Shown here piece by piece: positions 34,246 through 45,765 of a stretch of DNA of 64,000 bases (within the stretch, counting starts at the first letter, position 1; each line of letters starts with the position of its first letter). The stretch covers positions 71,255,712 through 71,319,711 of the forward strand of contig OY740769.1 in NCBI GenBank assembly GCA_963513935.1, read 5' to 3'. The position numbers and the translations under genes are program-made. Source of the DNA: Aphrophora alni. Taxonomy: Eukaryota; Arthropoda; Insecta; Hemiptera; Aphrophoridae. A model generated the notes under the pieces. It was not told where the DNA came from and ran no database searches. It worked only from the letters and a program-made list of their open reading frames with translations.

Positions 34246-36229
34246 AAATTCACCTCTTACTACGGAAAATTCAACTATTTGTCTAAGATTTTGCAATTAG
34301 AATCTGAATATAGCCAATTATTTTCCCTGCAAACCATAAAACTCCAATTATTGATATGGTTAAGCAGACATATTAGTCACATTTGTGTATATAAAAACTA
34401 TTATACGATATTTCGAGAGTATAAATCAACTCCCATTATCAAGTAATAAACCTAGAACAAACAAAAAAGACAACATGACCTAATAGTATGTTGGTAAATA
34501 AAACTAAATCTAATAATCTACGAAAGGAACCTATACCTAAGCAGTAAAAACAACCAAGACTAAACACAAACATGATCAGAAAAATCACAAGTTAAAAACT
34601 ACACTACACAATACAAGGAAAGGAAAACAACTAATCAGCTAACTTATAGGGGTTGTGTGTCAAGGAAGGAGTGATAACACAATGTTACTTTTAAGATACT
34701 TTTCTATTTTCCCTCATACAATTAATCTACCTTTATCCTTTGGATCATTCATACAACTTAACTTTATAGAAGATAAAAAGGGTTTATATAGTTTGTTCTT
34801 CTATCAAGTACTTTATACCAGAGGAATATAAGGCTATTTCACAAATAGTCGTCCTCGTTCTTTTATCTTTTGCATAAACATTTCCATAACGGACAGTTAC
34901 ATTCATTATTATGATACAAAAGGAAAAATAACAATAACTTATTACTTAAAGCAAAACAATGGAATAGAAAAATTATTTAAAAAGTTAAGACTATGATCTC
35001 TAAAATATTATTGTTCATTATTTAATTAATCCTTTTTTTATAAAGTCATATGTTATACTCTACTAATTAACTTTTAAGATGTGCTTTCTAAAACACAATT
35101 TAAGTTCATCTTTGTAAGAATGTTGTTTATCTCAAACTTTACTTATTACCATTATATTTTCCATTACTATCACTTCTTACCCAAAGACAGTAAGATTTAC
35201 TGTCTTTTTGTAATGAAGGACACTTTTGACTTATAACAAACACTTTATACCAACTCACACGCTTGCTTGTTCCCCCTCAAAAAGACAGATTTGTCTTATC
35301 TCTAGCCACCTCTCAACTTCACATTCAGAAAAGAAGGAAGTTTGTCGAAAAAACCTAGCATTACATTGGTTGAGGAAACTTAAACCTTTTGAATCCTCTT
35401 CTTTCTTAGCATAGAAGTTCTGTATCAATAAGGTTACTTACTGTACAGTTTTCTTACTTCATAGAGTTGGACATAAAGATTATTCACACAAGTTCTATCT
35501 AATCTAGCATTGCTATGAATGTATTTTTCTGACAAATTTTGTGTTTGAACTTTCACAACATAAATACATCTTCAAATAAAATATTTAAGATTTCTTTTAA
35601 GAACATAACAATATTAATTCTTCCACAATAATAAATTCATATTGTAACCTAAACGTAACTTTTTTTTTAATGTTTTTACCAATGTCAATTATTACATACC
35701 TTACAGTTTATCAAGAGGTTAAACAAACTTTCTCCACTTGAGTAAAGCAATTTTTTAATTCAGATTTTATTAATGGAAGCCACTGTAGCGAACAGCAGTA
35801 GTTAAAACACTTCTTTCACAATAGTTGGGCCATTCTGAGTGCTGTATGATTATTACATTAAAAAAATTTATGATTACAATATACTAAAAAGAAATAATAA
35901 TAAATTACATTAAATATATTCCTGACAGGCCCAAGAAACAATTATTTTAAAAAGCTTGTCGATTTGTAGGGAAGGTTCTGTCAAAACAATTTAATATTTA
36001 AATAACTTTCAAAATTTCCAAATATATTTTAACTTTGCAAAAAAGGTCGCTCATATTGGAGGAGTGTGGGGGTGGGACATTTATTGCATAAATTTACAGT
36101 CATCATTTCCCACAAGTTTTGATTTTATTAAACAATAAAAGGTTACTTTTACAAGCTAATTTGAAGTATGAGAGAGAGAGAGCCAATATTTATTTTACCT
36201 CTTATATTTGAATTATAATTATTGGAACA
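34246..36229 (+). other. intron, no gene recognised
   Basis: AT-rich. Open frames at 34171-34446 (plus) and 35226-35414 (plus) have no recognisable motif. A short (AG)n is at 36170-36182. Confidence 0.5.
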
Positions 36230-36279
36230 GAGATTTTAATAATTTAAACTATTTTCTGAATACTAGCTTGGTAGATAAT

Positions 36280-36642
36280 TACCATGAGAGACATATTTGA
36301 TTGCCATTACATATTAATCATGAGAGACTTTAATGCACGTATTGGTGAAGAATGTAATTGGTTGGATGGTTTTATTAGGGGAATAAATAAAAATATTAAA
36401 AACTTTAGAAAATCGAAAGATTTAACAATAAAGCTAAAGTATTCTATGTACTTTGGGTAACCTAGGCTTAATTGTTTTAAATGGTAGAATTGTGGGTGAC
36501 TATACTTTCATAGGTTCTATGGGATGTTCTGTTATTGACTTTGTAACTGTATCTATTAATTAATTGATATATCTGGTTCATGATTTTTAAAATGTTAAGT
36601 CACACTGGTTTGAATCACCTTCCCATCAAAAGGTTTTTAAAG
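36280..36642 (+). pseudogene. LINE endonuclease domain, C-terminal part
   Basis: Translation gives LIMRDFNARIGEECNWLDGF, then KSKDLTI, GLIVLNGRIVGDYTFIGSMG and CSVIDFVTVS. These match the GDFNARIG, SKD, L-LNGR--GD-TFIG and S-IDYV motifs of LINE apurinic endonucleases. The terminal SHW-(E) motif (SHWFESPSHQ) is just before the hAT insertion. Stops and at least one frameshift are present. Confidence 0.78.
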
Positions 36643-37109
36643 GTTGGTACTAGGGATGGGTCGATTCTCGGTACCGATTCCCGATACCACCGATTCTTAA
36701 ACCTAAGTACCGGTATCGAGAACCGATGGTTGAAAGTCGGTACCAATGTGTCAATTTAAGAGGAATTAAATTAATACATAAACAGGCCAATGTAAAAAAT
36801 TTTAACAAATTTTTCAACGTTTATTAATAAAAAATTGGATTTGCCTAAATAAAATTGTTTAAGGCTTAGACTTTTAACGTAACTTTGCAGTTCAAGTTAG
36901 TTGTGAAAACAACTAAAAATCTACTAGGCTCTAGGCCTATTGGTTTTAATAAACATGCCTTGTTTGCCATACTATTTATTCAACCAACTCATTTTAGTCT
37001 TTACAAATTACGTTTGTAATTTGCAAAGTTTGTTCGATATTTCTCGTATGAAGCATACAGTTGAATTGCCCAACATTCTTAAAACAACTACATCATTTGA
37101 CGAATGAAT

Positions 37110-37884
37110 TAGTGATGTGTGAGTTCGATTTAAAATACTCGGTGATTCCGAGTATCAAAATCCTCGGAAGAGTCCGAATATTAAAATCCTCGGTTTCGTA
37201 TTAAAATACTCGGACAAAATCCTCGTAACTAGGAACAAGGAGGAGGTAATGTGAAAGTACTGTGATTATCTTCGGTGTGCGAGTATCGTCGGACAACGAT
37301 ATTCGTTAGTGTTGTGTCAATTCCAAACAAAATACTCGGTGTTTCTACTTTGGTTACATTAGTTTCTAAGCTGATTTTTCACTACACATTAATTAAACAT
37401 TACGATTTTGAGTTATAATGATTTAGATTCGGTAACAAGTTCAATTTAAAATAACAATAGTATTAATTTATTTCCACATTAACAAAAAGTAAATTAAATT
37501 ATTATTTAATTGTTATTACTTATATTTAAATAAATATTTATAGGTTACCATCTTTATAAAAAATATAGTAAATTAACTTATTTTAAATAATAACTAAATT
37601 ATTAATGTTGGTAATAATTGTACTTACGTTTAATTACTGAATTTGTGTCGAGGCAGGATAACATTTAATTACGTATTACAAGTGTCAATCACATATTGTT
37701 TAAAAAAATAAATACTTGGTGCCCTTGGTGGATCAGTCTAACAGATAGAAATATAACACACACACACATAATGCGCATAATCATTCTGCGCAGATACTCG
37801 ATGTCGAACTAATAATACGAGTATTGAAATCATTCGAAGCCGAGTATTGCGAGTATCTATTTCACCCGAGTATCAACATCGCTA
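37110..37884. mobile_element. hAT MITE, 775 bp, inside the larger hAT
   Basis: An exact 8-bp duplication GAATGAAT is at 37102-37109 and 37885-37892. The ends TAGTGATGTG and the complement of TAGCGATGTT form a short imperfect inverted repeat. ATACTCGG and its complement recur many times within 150 bp of each end, as expected for subterminal transposase-binding repeats. No coding potential. Confidence 0.82.
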
Positions 37885-38456
37885 GAATGAATACGGGGAA
37901 TGGTCAAGTGGTACGTTAAGTGCGACATCGTCCAGGAATACTACTCGAGAGTCGAGTATCTACGGAATCTTTCGTGGCCGTTAGGATTATCTGTGATCCC
38001 GCGATAGTTTTAATAAAAACTGTCATAATGTAATGCGATATAGTACGTTGGTTTTAAGATGCTTTTTTGTTTTCGTCTGAAATTAAAATGCATATGGTAA
38101 TGTTACTGTACTTGGTTATCTGCTAAATTAACACGACGAAGTAAATGCGCCACAGTTATTAAGAGATGGGCGTTATTTATCGTAACAGCTTAAATAACAG
38201 TGTTACAAGAAATTATCTGTTACACAAATAACATGTTTCTCTAGTCTCCATGTTATTTTTGTAACAGATTTAACTGATTGAACGGTATGCAACCATTACC
38301 TATTCTTGACCTTGATAGTATGAGAAATGAAATGAAAACTGTAAAATTATGAAGTACGCATGCGTGCCTGTTATTTTTGTAACAGCGTAAGGCTTATACA
38401 AAAATAAGTGTCTTTGTTTTTGTGTTCCGTTACTGCGTTACATGAGAGTTTTACAA

Positions 38457-39558
38457 TTAACACATTGAACCCTATGCCCGAGTATAGGTCGGGTTTACCG
38501 TAAATGCCGTTGTAAACGAAGCCCGAGTATATATCGGGTATCGCTATTTAATTCGGTACATCGTTATTTTTAGCGTAATAATATCTTTTGATGTATAGTA
38601 ATGCACTTCAATTCATATTCTTTCAGTAAATTAGCAGTTTTTACTCTATGGTCAGCTCTTTAGTCATAAGAAAATATTATTCAGACGAATAGCGCATTAG
38701 CACGATGTCAGCTGTCTGAGTCGAGCTCAGCCCTCTATGCTGTGTTTACCGCGTCATTGTTTACGTTCTGCTAGTGAGCTTTCTATGTGATTTGTACGCT
38801 AATAAATGTGTTTATTGTTTCCAAAGCAATATTTTTATTTGTCGTTTTAGTCATTTAGTGTAGTATAGTGTAATGAACTGTGAAAATGAGTGATTATTTA
38901 GACAGACACACACTTCGAATGATTCGTTCCGAGTTGTCAAACTCAGATGGTAGATGACGGTGATTATAATATTTATAATCTTAGTTTTGATGACAATGAC
39001 AATCGTAACCATCTTCTGTGGTCCAGTATGAAAGAATAAGTGATCCTGTATACGATGCTGGCTCTGATAATGAATTTGTTGACCGTCTGTTTGCCGACCC
39101 ACCAAACTTTGAGGATACCAACTTTTAGGTTAGTGAGGAAGAATACAACAGTTTAGGTCCTTCAACCAGCAATAATATATCTAGTCATACACAAAATGGT
39201 CAAAGTAATAAGAAAATAAAGTTTTCTCATAGGCCAAATGAATCTGGTGATAATGGTCAAGTTTATGAAGATAGTGTTAGGCCTAGGCCTAGGTTAGCAT
39301 AATAGTAATGTAGCTAATTTTTTTTTTTTTTTTTTTTAGAATATTTATTGTTTTTTAATTTTTTATTATTTTTAAAATTCCAATTACCCTATAACATATT
39401 ATATTTTCTTAAAGCTCTTGATTTCCTCTTTAAAATGATGTATGGTTTGTGGTGTTTTGATTAAAACTAATAAAGTAATAATTTATTGTATTAATGCAAA
39501 AATGCCCAGTATTTATGCATATAAGCCCTGTTAGCGCCCATAGGGTTTAATGTGTTAA
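38457..39558 (+). mobile_element. piggyBac derivative with N-terminal transposase trace
   Basis: TTAA at 38457-38460 and 39555-39558. The ends are CACATTGAACCCTATG and the complement of CACATTAAACCCTATG, 15 of 16 matching. Internally, 38990-39290 reads as an acidic piggyBac-like N-terminus (ISDPVYDAGSDNEFVDRLF, SEEEYNSLGPSTS) with stops. The catalytic domain is missing. It is a different family from copies 1 and 2. Confidence 0.85.
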
Positions 39559-40626
39559 TGAATTGATTCATTCCATTTCAAAGCCAAATTCTTTTTCACG
39601 TTCGAAGTGTTGAGTGTTGCTGTGTTAGCACTAGCAGTCAATGACTTAAATCTTGTTTTAATGTTAATAATAAGAACCTGTTTCCAATTAATAAATAAGT
39701 AAAGAGTTATTAATCATTTAACAATCTATTGTTTCTATTTATAAAGTTAGTGTAGTGTGTAGTGTTTGTGTAAATATTAGTTTATAAATGTCCAGACTTA
39801 GCTATATTGTTTTTTAAGTAATGTATTTATTTTTATTTCATTATAAATATTTCTTATTTAACATTATATATTGATTCAGATACAGTTATTATAATTGGAA
39901 ATTTTTATTTTTCAAGAAGTTATTGTTTTTATAATATAATATTATATATATATATATATATAAAATAGACTCATGAAATTATTTAATTTAAAACCAACAG
40001 AGTTAATAAATCTTTTTCCTAACCTATCGATTTTTACAAAAAAAAATGGTTTTTTTTTGTTGTTAATCCTGACCGACCTCTACAAATTTATAAACTAAAA
40101 CTTACATGTTTATAATGTCTTTTACTGATATTTTTATGGATAAAAAAAAAAGTGACAGTAAAATAGTAAACAATTACCCTTTATTCTATTCTTTATTTAT
40201 TCTAACTTGTTTTTAAAAAATATAACTCTTGTATTTGATTATAATTAATGTTTTTTCCCCCCTTTCCTTAAAAATAATGTTATAGGCCTATTGCATATAC
40301 TGTCAGCTTATTTGTAGAAATTTAAATAAACTTTAAATTTGTAAAAAGTCTACCCTTGAGTATGAATTAATTGTGTTATTTATTTGTTGAAACATTTGTT
40401 ATTTAATTTTGTTCCTGAAAACTAAGGCACGCATATCAAAAGTATGACATGCAGTAAAACATTGGGCCATCTTCGTTATAATTATAATATAAACACTTTA
40501 ATTATTAAAGAGAATAGGTGGTGGACGGGGGGTATAGTATCGAGAATCGGGAATTGATTTTAAGGTATCGGTATCGGTACCGAGAATCAAAAAAAAACCT
40601 GGTATCGACCCATCCCTAGTTGGTAC

Positions 40627-41545
40627 CATTTCACAACCTGGAGATGGGACAGGACAGAGATGGGATAGTCCTCTACCATTGTTCCTGAAGCTTAAATGAC
40701 AGGATACTAATTAATATCTGGAAAAAATATATAAAGAGATTTTAAAGTTGGAACTTCGTCATGATAATCAGAAAAATGTAAACGGAATTGCAAAGTCCAT
40801 TATTTACTTGGCAAACATTAAACCATTTATAAATCATGGAAATTATCTTATTAACAAGAAGTCATGGTTTGATTATGAAAGCGGATGTTTAGATTATTCA
40901 ATATGTTCCGTAAAACCAACTCTGGAACAATTGAATTTAAATACATTAAGGCGACTAATATTTTAAATCTGCATGTAGACATAAGAAGAACATTCATAAT
41001 AATAATATAAAAAGAAATTTGTGCCAATCATTGGGTGAAAAAAGTGTTGGCAAGCTATAAATAGTTTCAAGAACACTGGCGATAAATTACTTGGAAATAT
41101 TCCATTATATGAATGAGTTGAACATTTTAATAATTGATTAAATCCAACCTTACTAGCAACTTTTGTGTGTTACATAGATCCGGCAGTTACAAACAAGTTT
41201 CTTGACGCGGATTTCACTTTGTCTGAAATTGAAATCGTTCTTAGAAAAGTAAAAAAACAATAAAGCACCCGGTTTTGATACGTTACCTTATGAATTTTAC
41301 AAATTTTTACCAAATTTAGTTAGTTTACATTTACTTTCAGTGTATATATAAAGAAGGCAAAGCACCAGAAAGTTTTAAGAAATCCATAGTTTTCCCCCTG
41401 CCCAAAAAAGAAGATGCTAATGTGGCAAAAAATTATATAGGTTTATTACATTACAGATTAGAAAAAATGGGTCAATGAACAGAATATAATTTCAGAAATG
41501 CATGGAGGCTTTAAGAGAGGATATTCCACTATAAAATGTATTTTT
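40627..41545 (+). pseudogene. LINE linker and RT N-terminal part, broken
   Basis: 41180-41530 carries the RT entry motifs: FTLSEIEIVLRKVKK, KAPGFDTLPYEFYKFL, KKSIVFPLPKKEDANVAKNY and later NEQNIISEMHGGFKRGYST. These correspond to L-E-I---I--K-APG-D-IP-EF-K, I-PI-KKGD-----NYR-I-L, and --QAGFRKG-ST of LINE RTs. Upstream at 40748-40966 is an open 72-codon linker piece (KSWFDYES). Motifs C and D were not found; the fragment ends before the Tc1-like element at 41898. Confidence 0.78.
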
Positions 41546-41897
41546 TAAATTTTTCTGTAGCTCAAAAGATTACATAGTTATTGACAAAAAACTAAAAATT
41601 TAATTTCTTTTAAATTTACTACCAAAAAAAATTAAGTTGATAATTAATCATTTCGTATAAATTTTAAGTAAAAATACAATAATTATTTTTGAAATGTTTA
41701 TTTCATAGGTTGGCAATGAAGTAAAAATCGCTGATAAACAAATAAAGTTTTTGAATTATACATTATTTGAATCATTTAGTTATGTTAGCCACAGAAGTTT
41801 ATCATGTACTATATGCAGCTTATGATCTTTCTGTTAATAGTGGAAGTATTCTGTGAATTTATATTAATTTATCTGTGAGTAGTGAATCGTTGTAATA

Positions 41898-43640
41898 ATG
41901 TCTTACTTATTTACAACCGAGGAATGTATTTATATGGTTTTTATGTAGGGTGTGAGCAATGGTAATGCTACAGCTGCTGCTGTAAAATATAAAAGATGTT
42001 ATCCCAACCGTAGGATTTTAGATTCTAAAACAATTAGTGGGATATTACAAAATCTTCAGGATACTGGTACAACACCACATTGATATTAATGATGTTATAA
42101 TTGATGGTATTTAACGTAGTCCAGGTATCAGTATTTGAAATCTTTAAAGAACGGTTGGAGTTTCACATTCTATTGTGTGGAGAACATTTAATCAAAACAT
42201 GTTTTTATCCTGACCACAAAAAACCAATTCATCATATACTACCTGGAAACATGTAGAACAAAAACTTGAACACAAGATCTCACAAAAACTATGTTTATTC
42301 AATCAAAATACCAGGAAACAGTCTACATCGTTTGGTGTTTTGCAATTGGTTTAATACAAATCCATAGCTCTATAAGAACAATTTATTTATCGATGAGGCA
42401 CATTTCACTAAGGATAGTGTTGCAACTTTTGCAACAAACACAATTGGGTAACAAACACAGATCAATCCCAATTCAACAGCGGAATGCAACTCTCAGAACA
42501 GATTTAGTGTGAATGGGAGATCGCAATCAGACCATTAATTTCTGAAGTCTACATGAAATATAATCCAGAAAAATTACCACAGCTTCTGGAATAAGTTCCT
42601 CTAGCATTGAGACATCAAATGTATTTCCAGCAAGATGATATGCTTTCCATTTTTCATGAGCCATTTTAACCTACTTAAATAATCAATTCCCTGAGCAGTG
42701 GATCGGTTGTGGAAGTCCACAGTCCTTGCCGCCACGTTCACCAGATCTAAGACCATTAAACAGGTTAGCTATCGAGGCCTAATACGATACTCTTGCCTGG
42801 AGCGCCATGATTACCAAATTATATTTCCATTATTTTTTTGCATCTACATATGTTAAATAATATAAGGCAATAGCATTTACTAATTTTATTTACATTTATG
42901 CATATATAGTTTCGAGACCGATCGGACCGAAATGCAATTTTTCGGGTTTAATTTTAATCGAAGTATAACGTTTAGGTCTGATCGGAATGAGGCAATTTTC
43001 GTGTAATAAAAAAAAAAAATCTAAACGGGCTATTTCATTTCTTTATGTTGGCAACGCTCTTATAAATACATATTTTATATAAATACAAATATTTTATTTG
43101 TCTAATATTTATTTTATAAATACATATATTCATTTTACAACTGTATTCTTTGTGAATTATTCATTACTAAACCAAAATGTTTTTGTAAAATTTTTAATCG
43201 TGCCGACAAAAAAGTGAAATATCCACCGATTTTATTATTATATTGAGTAACCATGGTAACGGTTATTAAAGCATACAATTTACTACGTCTAACACACGTC
43301 TTTACCCAATCCAGAGAATACCAAAATTGGCCGATAGGTTGCTGCACTATCGAACTGTGAGCCACAAAACAAAACATTACGTCAGTGACTTTATCGGTCC
43401 GATCGTGCCGAAACGCTGCATGTACATTCACCTTAGTTTCGGTCCGCTCGGACCGATATGGCTGCTAACGTGTTAATTAATGTAAGTAGGGATGGATGAA
43501 AACTATTATATACGAGAAAAAAGTGAACTCCTATGAAGAATTAATTGCCTGAATTATGGATATTGCTGCACAAATAAAGAACAATCCAGTAAAATTAAAA
43601 AGAGCAATGAATCCATAAATATGCAAAGAAATGTATTTAG
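41898..43640 (+). pseudogene. Tc1/IS630-like transposase, decayed and interrupted
   Basis: From ATG 41898: MSYLFTTEE, then NGNATAAAVKYKRCYPNRRI (N-terminal helix-turn-helix), SNSIVWRTF-like text, LFIDEAHFTKDSVATF (first catalytic Asp, in DEAHF), MYFQQDDMLSIF (second Asp, normally QQDGAPAH) and PPRSPDLRPLN (third region, normally SPDLTPLDF). A TTAA element at 42756-43476 interrupts it here. After the insert it resumes with EKKVNSYEELIA and IKNNPVKLKRAMN, the usual C-terminal helix. Such IS630-type transposases are common in insects. Many stops and shifts, so dead. Terminal inverted repeats were not clearly resolved. Confidence 0.8.
42756..43476. mobile_element. TTAA-flanked MITE (piggyBac type) inside the Tc1 pseudogene
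   Basis: TTAA at 42756-42759 and 43473-43476. The ends share CA(C)GTTAGC-type sequence in inverted orientation (ACAGGTTAGC left, complement of CACGTTAGCA right). Inside, GGTCCGATCGG-like palindromes recur near both ends (42912-42928, 42970-42984, 43396-43412, 43440-43456). No transposase. The interrupted transposase text resumes right after it, which supports the exact boundaries. Confidence 0.7.
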
Positions 43641-45026
43641 TTGAACTTTTTTTTTTTTAATTGTAAATTATAGCATTTTGAATTTTTTTTTTTTGGCATT
43701 AATTTTGGTCTGCATTATGTAATAATTCAAAAAGTATGAGATAGTGGGATCTAGACTTTAATCACTATAAACGCCACACGTTGTGCGACAATTGTAATAA
43801 TTCAAAAAGTATGAAGAACTTGAAGAGTTCATGAGTTTACGTTATTTTATATTAAAATAAATTTATGAGTTTATTATTTAATCAAAAACATTGCTCAGCT
43901 ATGGGCGCCAGACTTTCGTCAAATTTAGTATTAAATTTAAAATGAATTTAACCTCAGGGTCGCAAGTTCTTTTATATGTGTACTCTACAGTGATTCCAGG
44001 TTTCAAATGAATACACTTGTGCTGAAATTTTAACATAAAAATTTATTAAACATGTTTATGATCAATTTCAACATACATAAAGAATAAAATATCAACATAC
44101 ATCAATTACAAATAAAATAGTATAAACATCAATTACTATTAACGTCCTATTAATTTACGAATTTTAATGTCTTTGAAAAAGATCTATTATTTCTTTAGTC
44201 CAAAAATTAACTTTTATTTGAAATTGTATTAATGAAAATTGAAACTTGCAAGTATTAAGTTCGTTTACTGAAATTAAGAATTTAGATGTAACTACTTTAC
44301 TCTTTCTTTTTGAGTACAAAAAATATATAAGATAAAAAATTGCTTTTGTCCTTCATCTAAATGATATCTGGACTCATATAGATTTTTTAATAAAATAGAT
44401 AAAATTTACACATATTACATACAAAGAAAGATACATATAACATATTATAAAAATTTATATAAAAGAATAAAACATGTAGTACATGTTTTAACCAGACTGT
44501 CGAAACTCATTGTCTCTTTAGTAAGATCGTTGCTGAATCGTAGTTGTAGCAGACAAGTACAGTTGAATACGTCTGTATTCTTCAATAATGTCGATGTTGT
44601 AATGTTTAAATTTCATTTCACCTAACTAGTTAATATAACTGTTCATTGTTCGTCATTTGCAACCACGTGCATGAGATTGCACAACATAGTTCGAATTAAC
44701 ACGTTTTCTCGCTTTTTTATTAAAAGTTTATACATAGAAAACACTACTGATCACTTTAAATCGTCTATCTTGATTGTTTTTTACTATTTTTCTCATTTTT
44801 AGAAAAGTTTAACTACATTCTAAAACACAACCTAAAATAGGTCTGTAGGCAACTCGCCCCAGAGCTAGACTGACTACTGCTTTGTCTCTCGCTTTTGCGA
44901 GCCTGTTCCTACCCACTAAAACAGTTTCCATAGTCCAACACACCCCCCAGGAATGTCCACACATGATTACACATAACACAAATTTAATAAACACATTATT
45001 TAAATAATTCATTTTAAAATTATACA
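43641..45026 (+). other. intron with possible LTR remnant
   Basis: 43890-44070 resembles 12541-12720 (shared GGGCGCCAGA, then CTCAGGGTC-GTTCTTTT and GTGTACT). On the minus strand both have TGGCGCCC, a common tRNA primer-binding sequence, so they may be the inner edges of two decayed LTRs. No paired LTR or coding region was found. A 67-codon frame at 44809-45012 is not supported. Confidence 0.35.
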
Positions 45027-45765
45027 GTACTAGCTGTACCCGGCCACGCGTTGCTGTGGCTCATCTGGTTAAATGGAAAATAAATAAAAGACATAAATAA
45101 AATAAAAACTAACTATATTAAAGAAAATTTTATTTCCAAAAAAAATTAAAAATTGTATCTATTACTTATTGTTATGTCATATTAATAATAATAAAAATAT
45201 ATATAATATATCAATTGGTTTTGTATTTATATCCATACTAATATTATAAAGACTTAAAATTTATTTCTTTGTTGTATGTATGGGGTTAATCTCTGGAACT
45301 ACTGAACCAATTGAAACATTTTTTTAAATAAAAAAACTACACAATCCCAGAGTAACATAGAGTAGGATTCATTTTGATAAAAACATTTTTTATATTCCAT
45401 AGGCTATTTGTAAATTTATTTTGAAAATCGTAAAGAATCGTTGGGCATTAAACCCAGCGTCTAGCAGCTGTAGTATCAATAAATAAACAACATTATGAAA
45501 AACTAAAAAATTACTATTGAAAGATGAAATTTATAAATATCAATAGAAACGTACTATGCCAAAGATATGCACAACAACATAAATTATATGTGTATGTTGC
45601 CATTAAGGTAGGTAAAATAAATTAAATATAATTTTAGGTTAGGCCTAGAAAGATGAACCAATACATGTTTCTTGAATGTAGCCCTACCTATTTGCATTCA
45701 TTACCATAGCAGCCAATTTAATAAAATAACTGATGAAACAGTTGATTCGGATGTCCAGCTAGTAC
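45027..45765. mobile_element. short dispersed element with GTACTAGCTG termini
   Basis: The left end reads GTACTAGCTGTACCCGGCCA and the right end is the complement of GTACTAGCTGGACATC, an imperfect 13-bp inverted repeat. Inside are the phrases TACTAATATTATAAAGACTT and CTGGAACTACTGAACCAATT, which recall an abundant arthropod dispersed repeat whose class I cannot name with certainty. No coding frame. Confidence 0.5.

Larger units (their letters stand above)
36651..40618. mobile_element. non-autonomous hAT element, 3.97 kb, with nested insertions
   Basis: Ends TAGGGATGGGTCGAT and ATCGACCCATCCCTA are perfect 15-bp inverted repeats. GTTGGTAC occurs on both sides (8-bp TSD). Subterminal copies of GGTATCGG/CCGATACC-type words occur at both ends (36664-36735, 40535-40600). 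No transposase was found. Part of the length is due to a hAT MITE (37110-37884) and a piggyBac derivative (38457-39558). Confidence 0.88.
36230..41545 (+). mobile_element. LINE split by a hAT element
   Basis: The endonuclease part lies left of the hAT (about 36280-36642) and the linker/RT part right of it (40627-41545). The hAT target duplication GTTGGTAC (36643-36650, 40619-40626) joins them. This LINE differs from the jockey copy at 2583: its endonuclease reads RDFNARIGE and its RT KAPGFDTLPYEFYKFL. Both halves contain stops and frameshifts. Confidence 0.8.
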
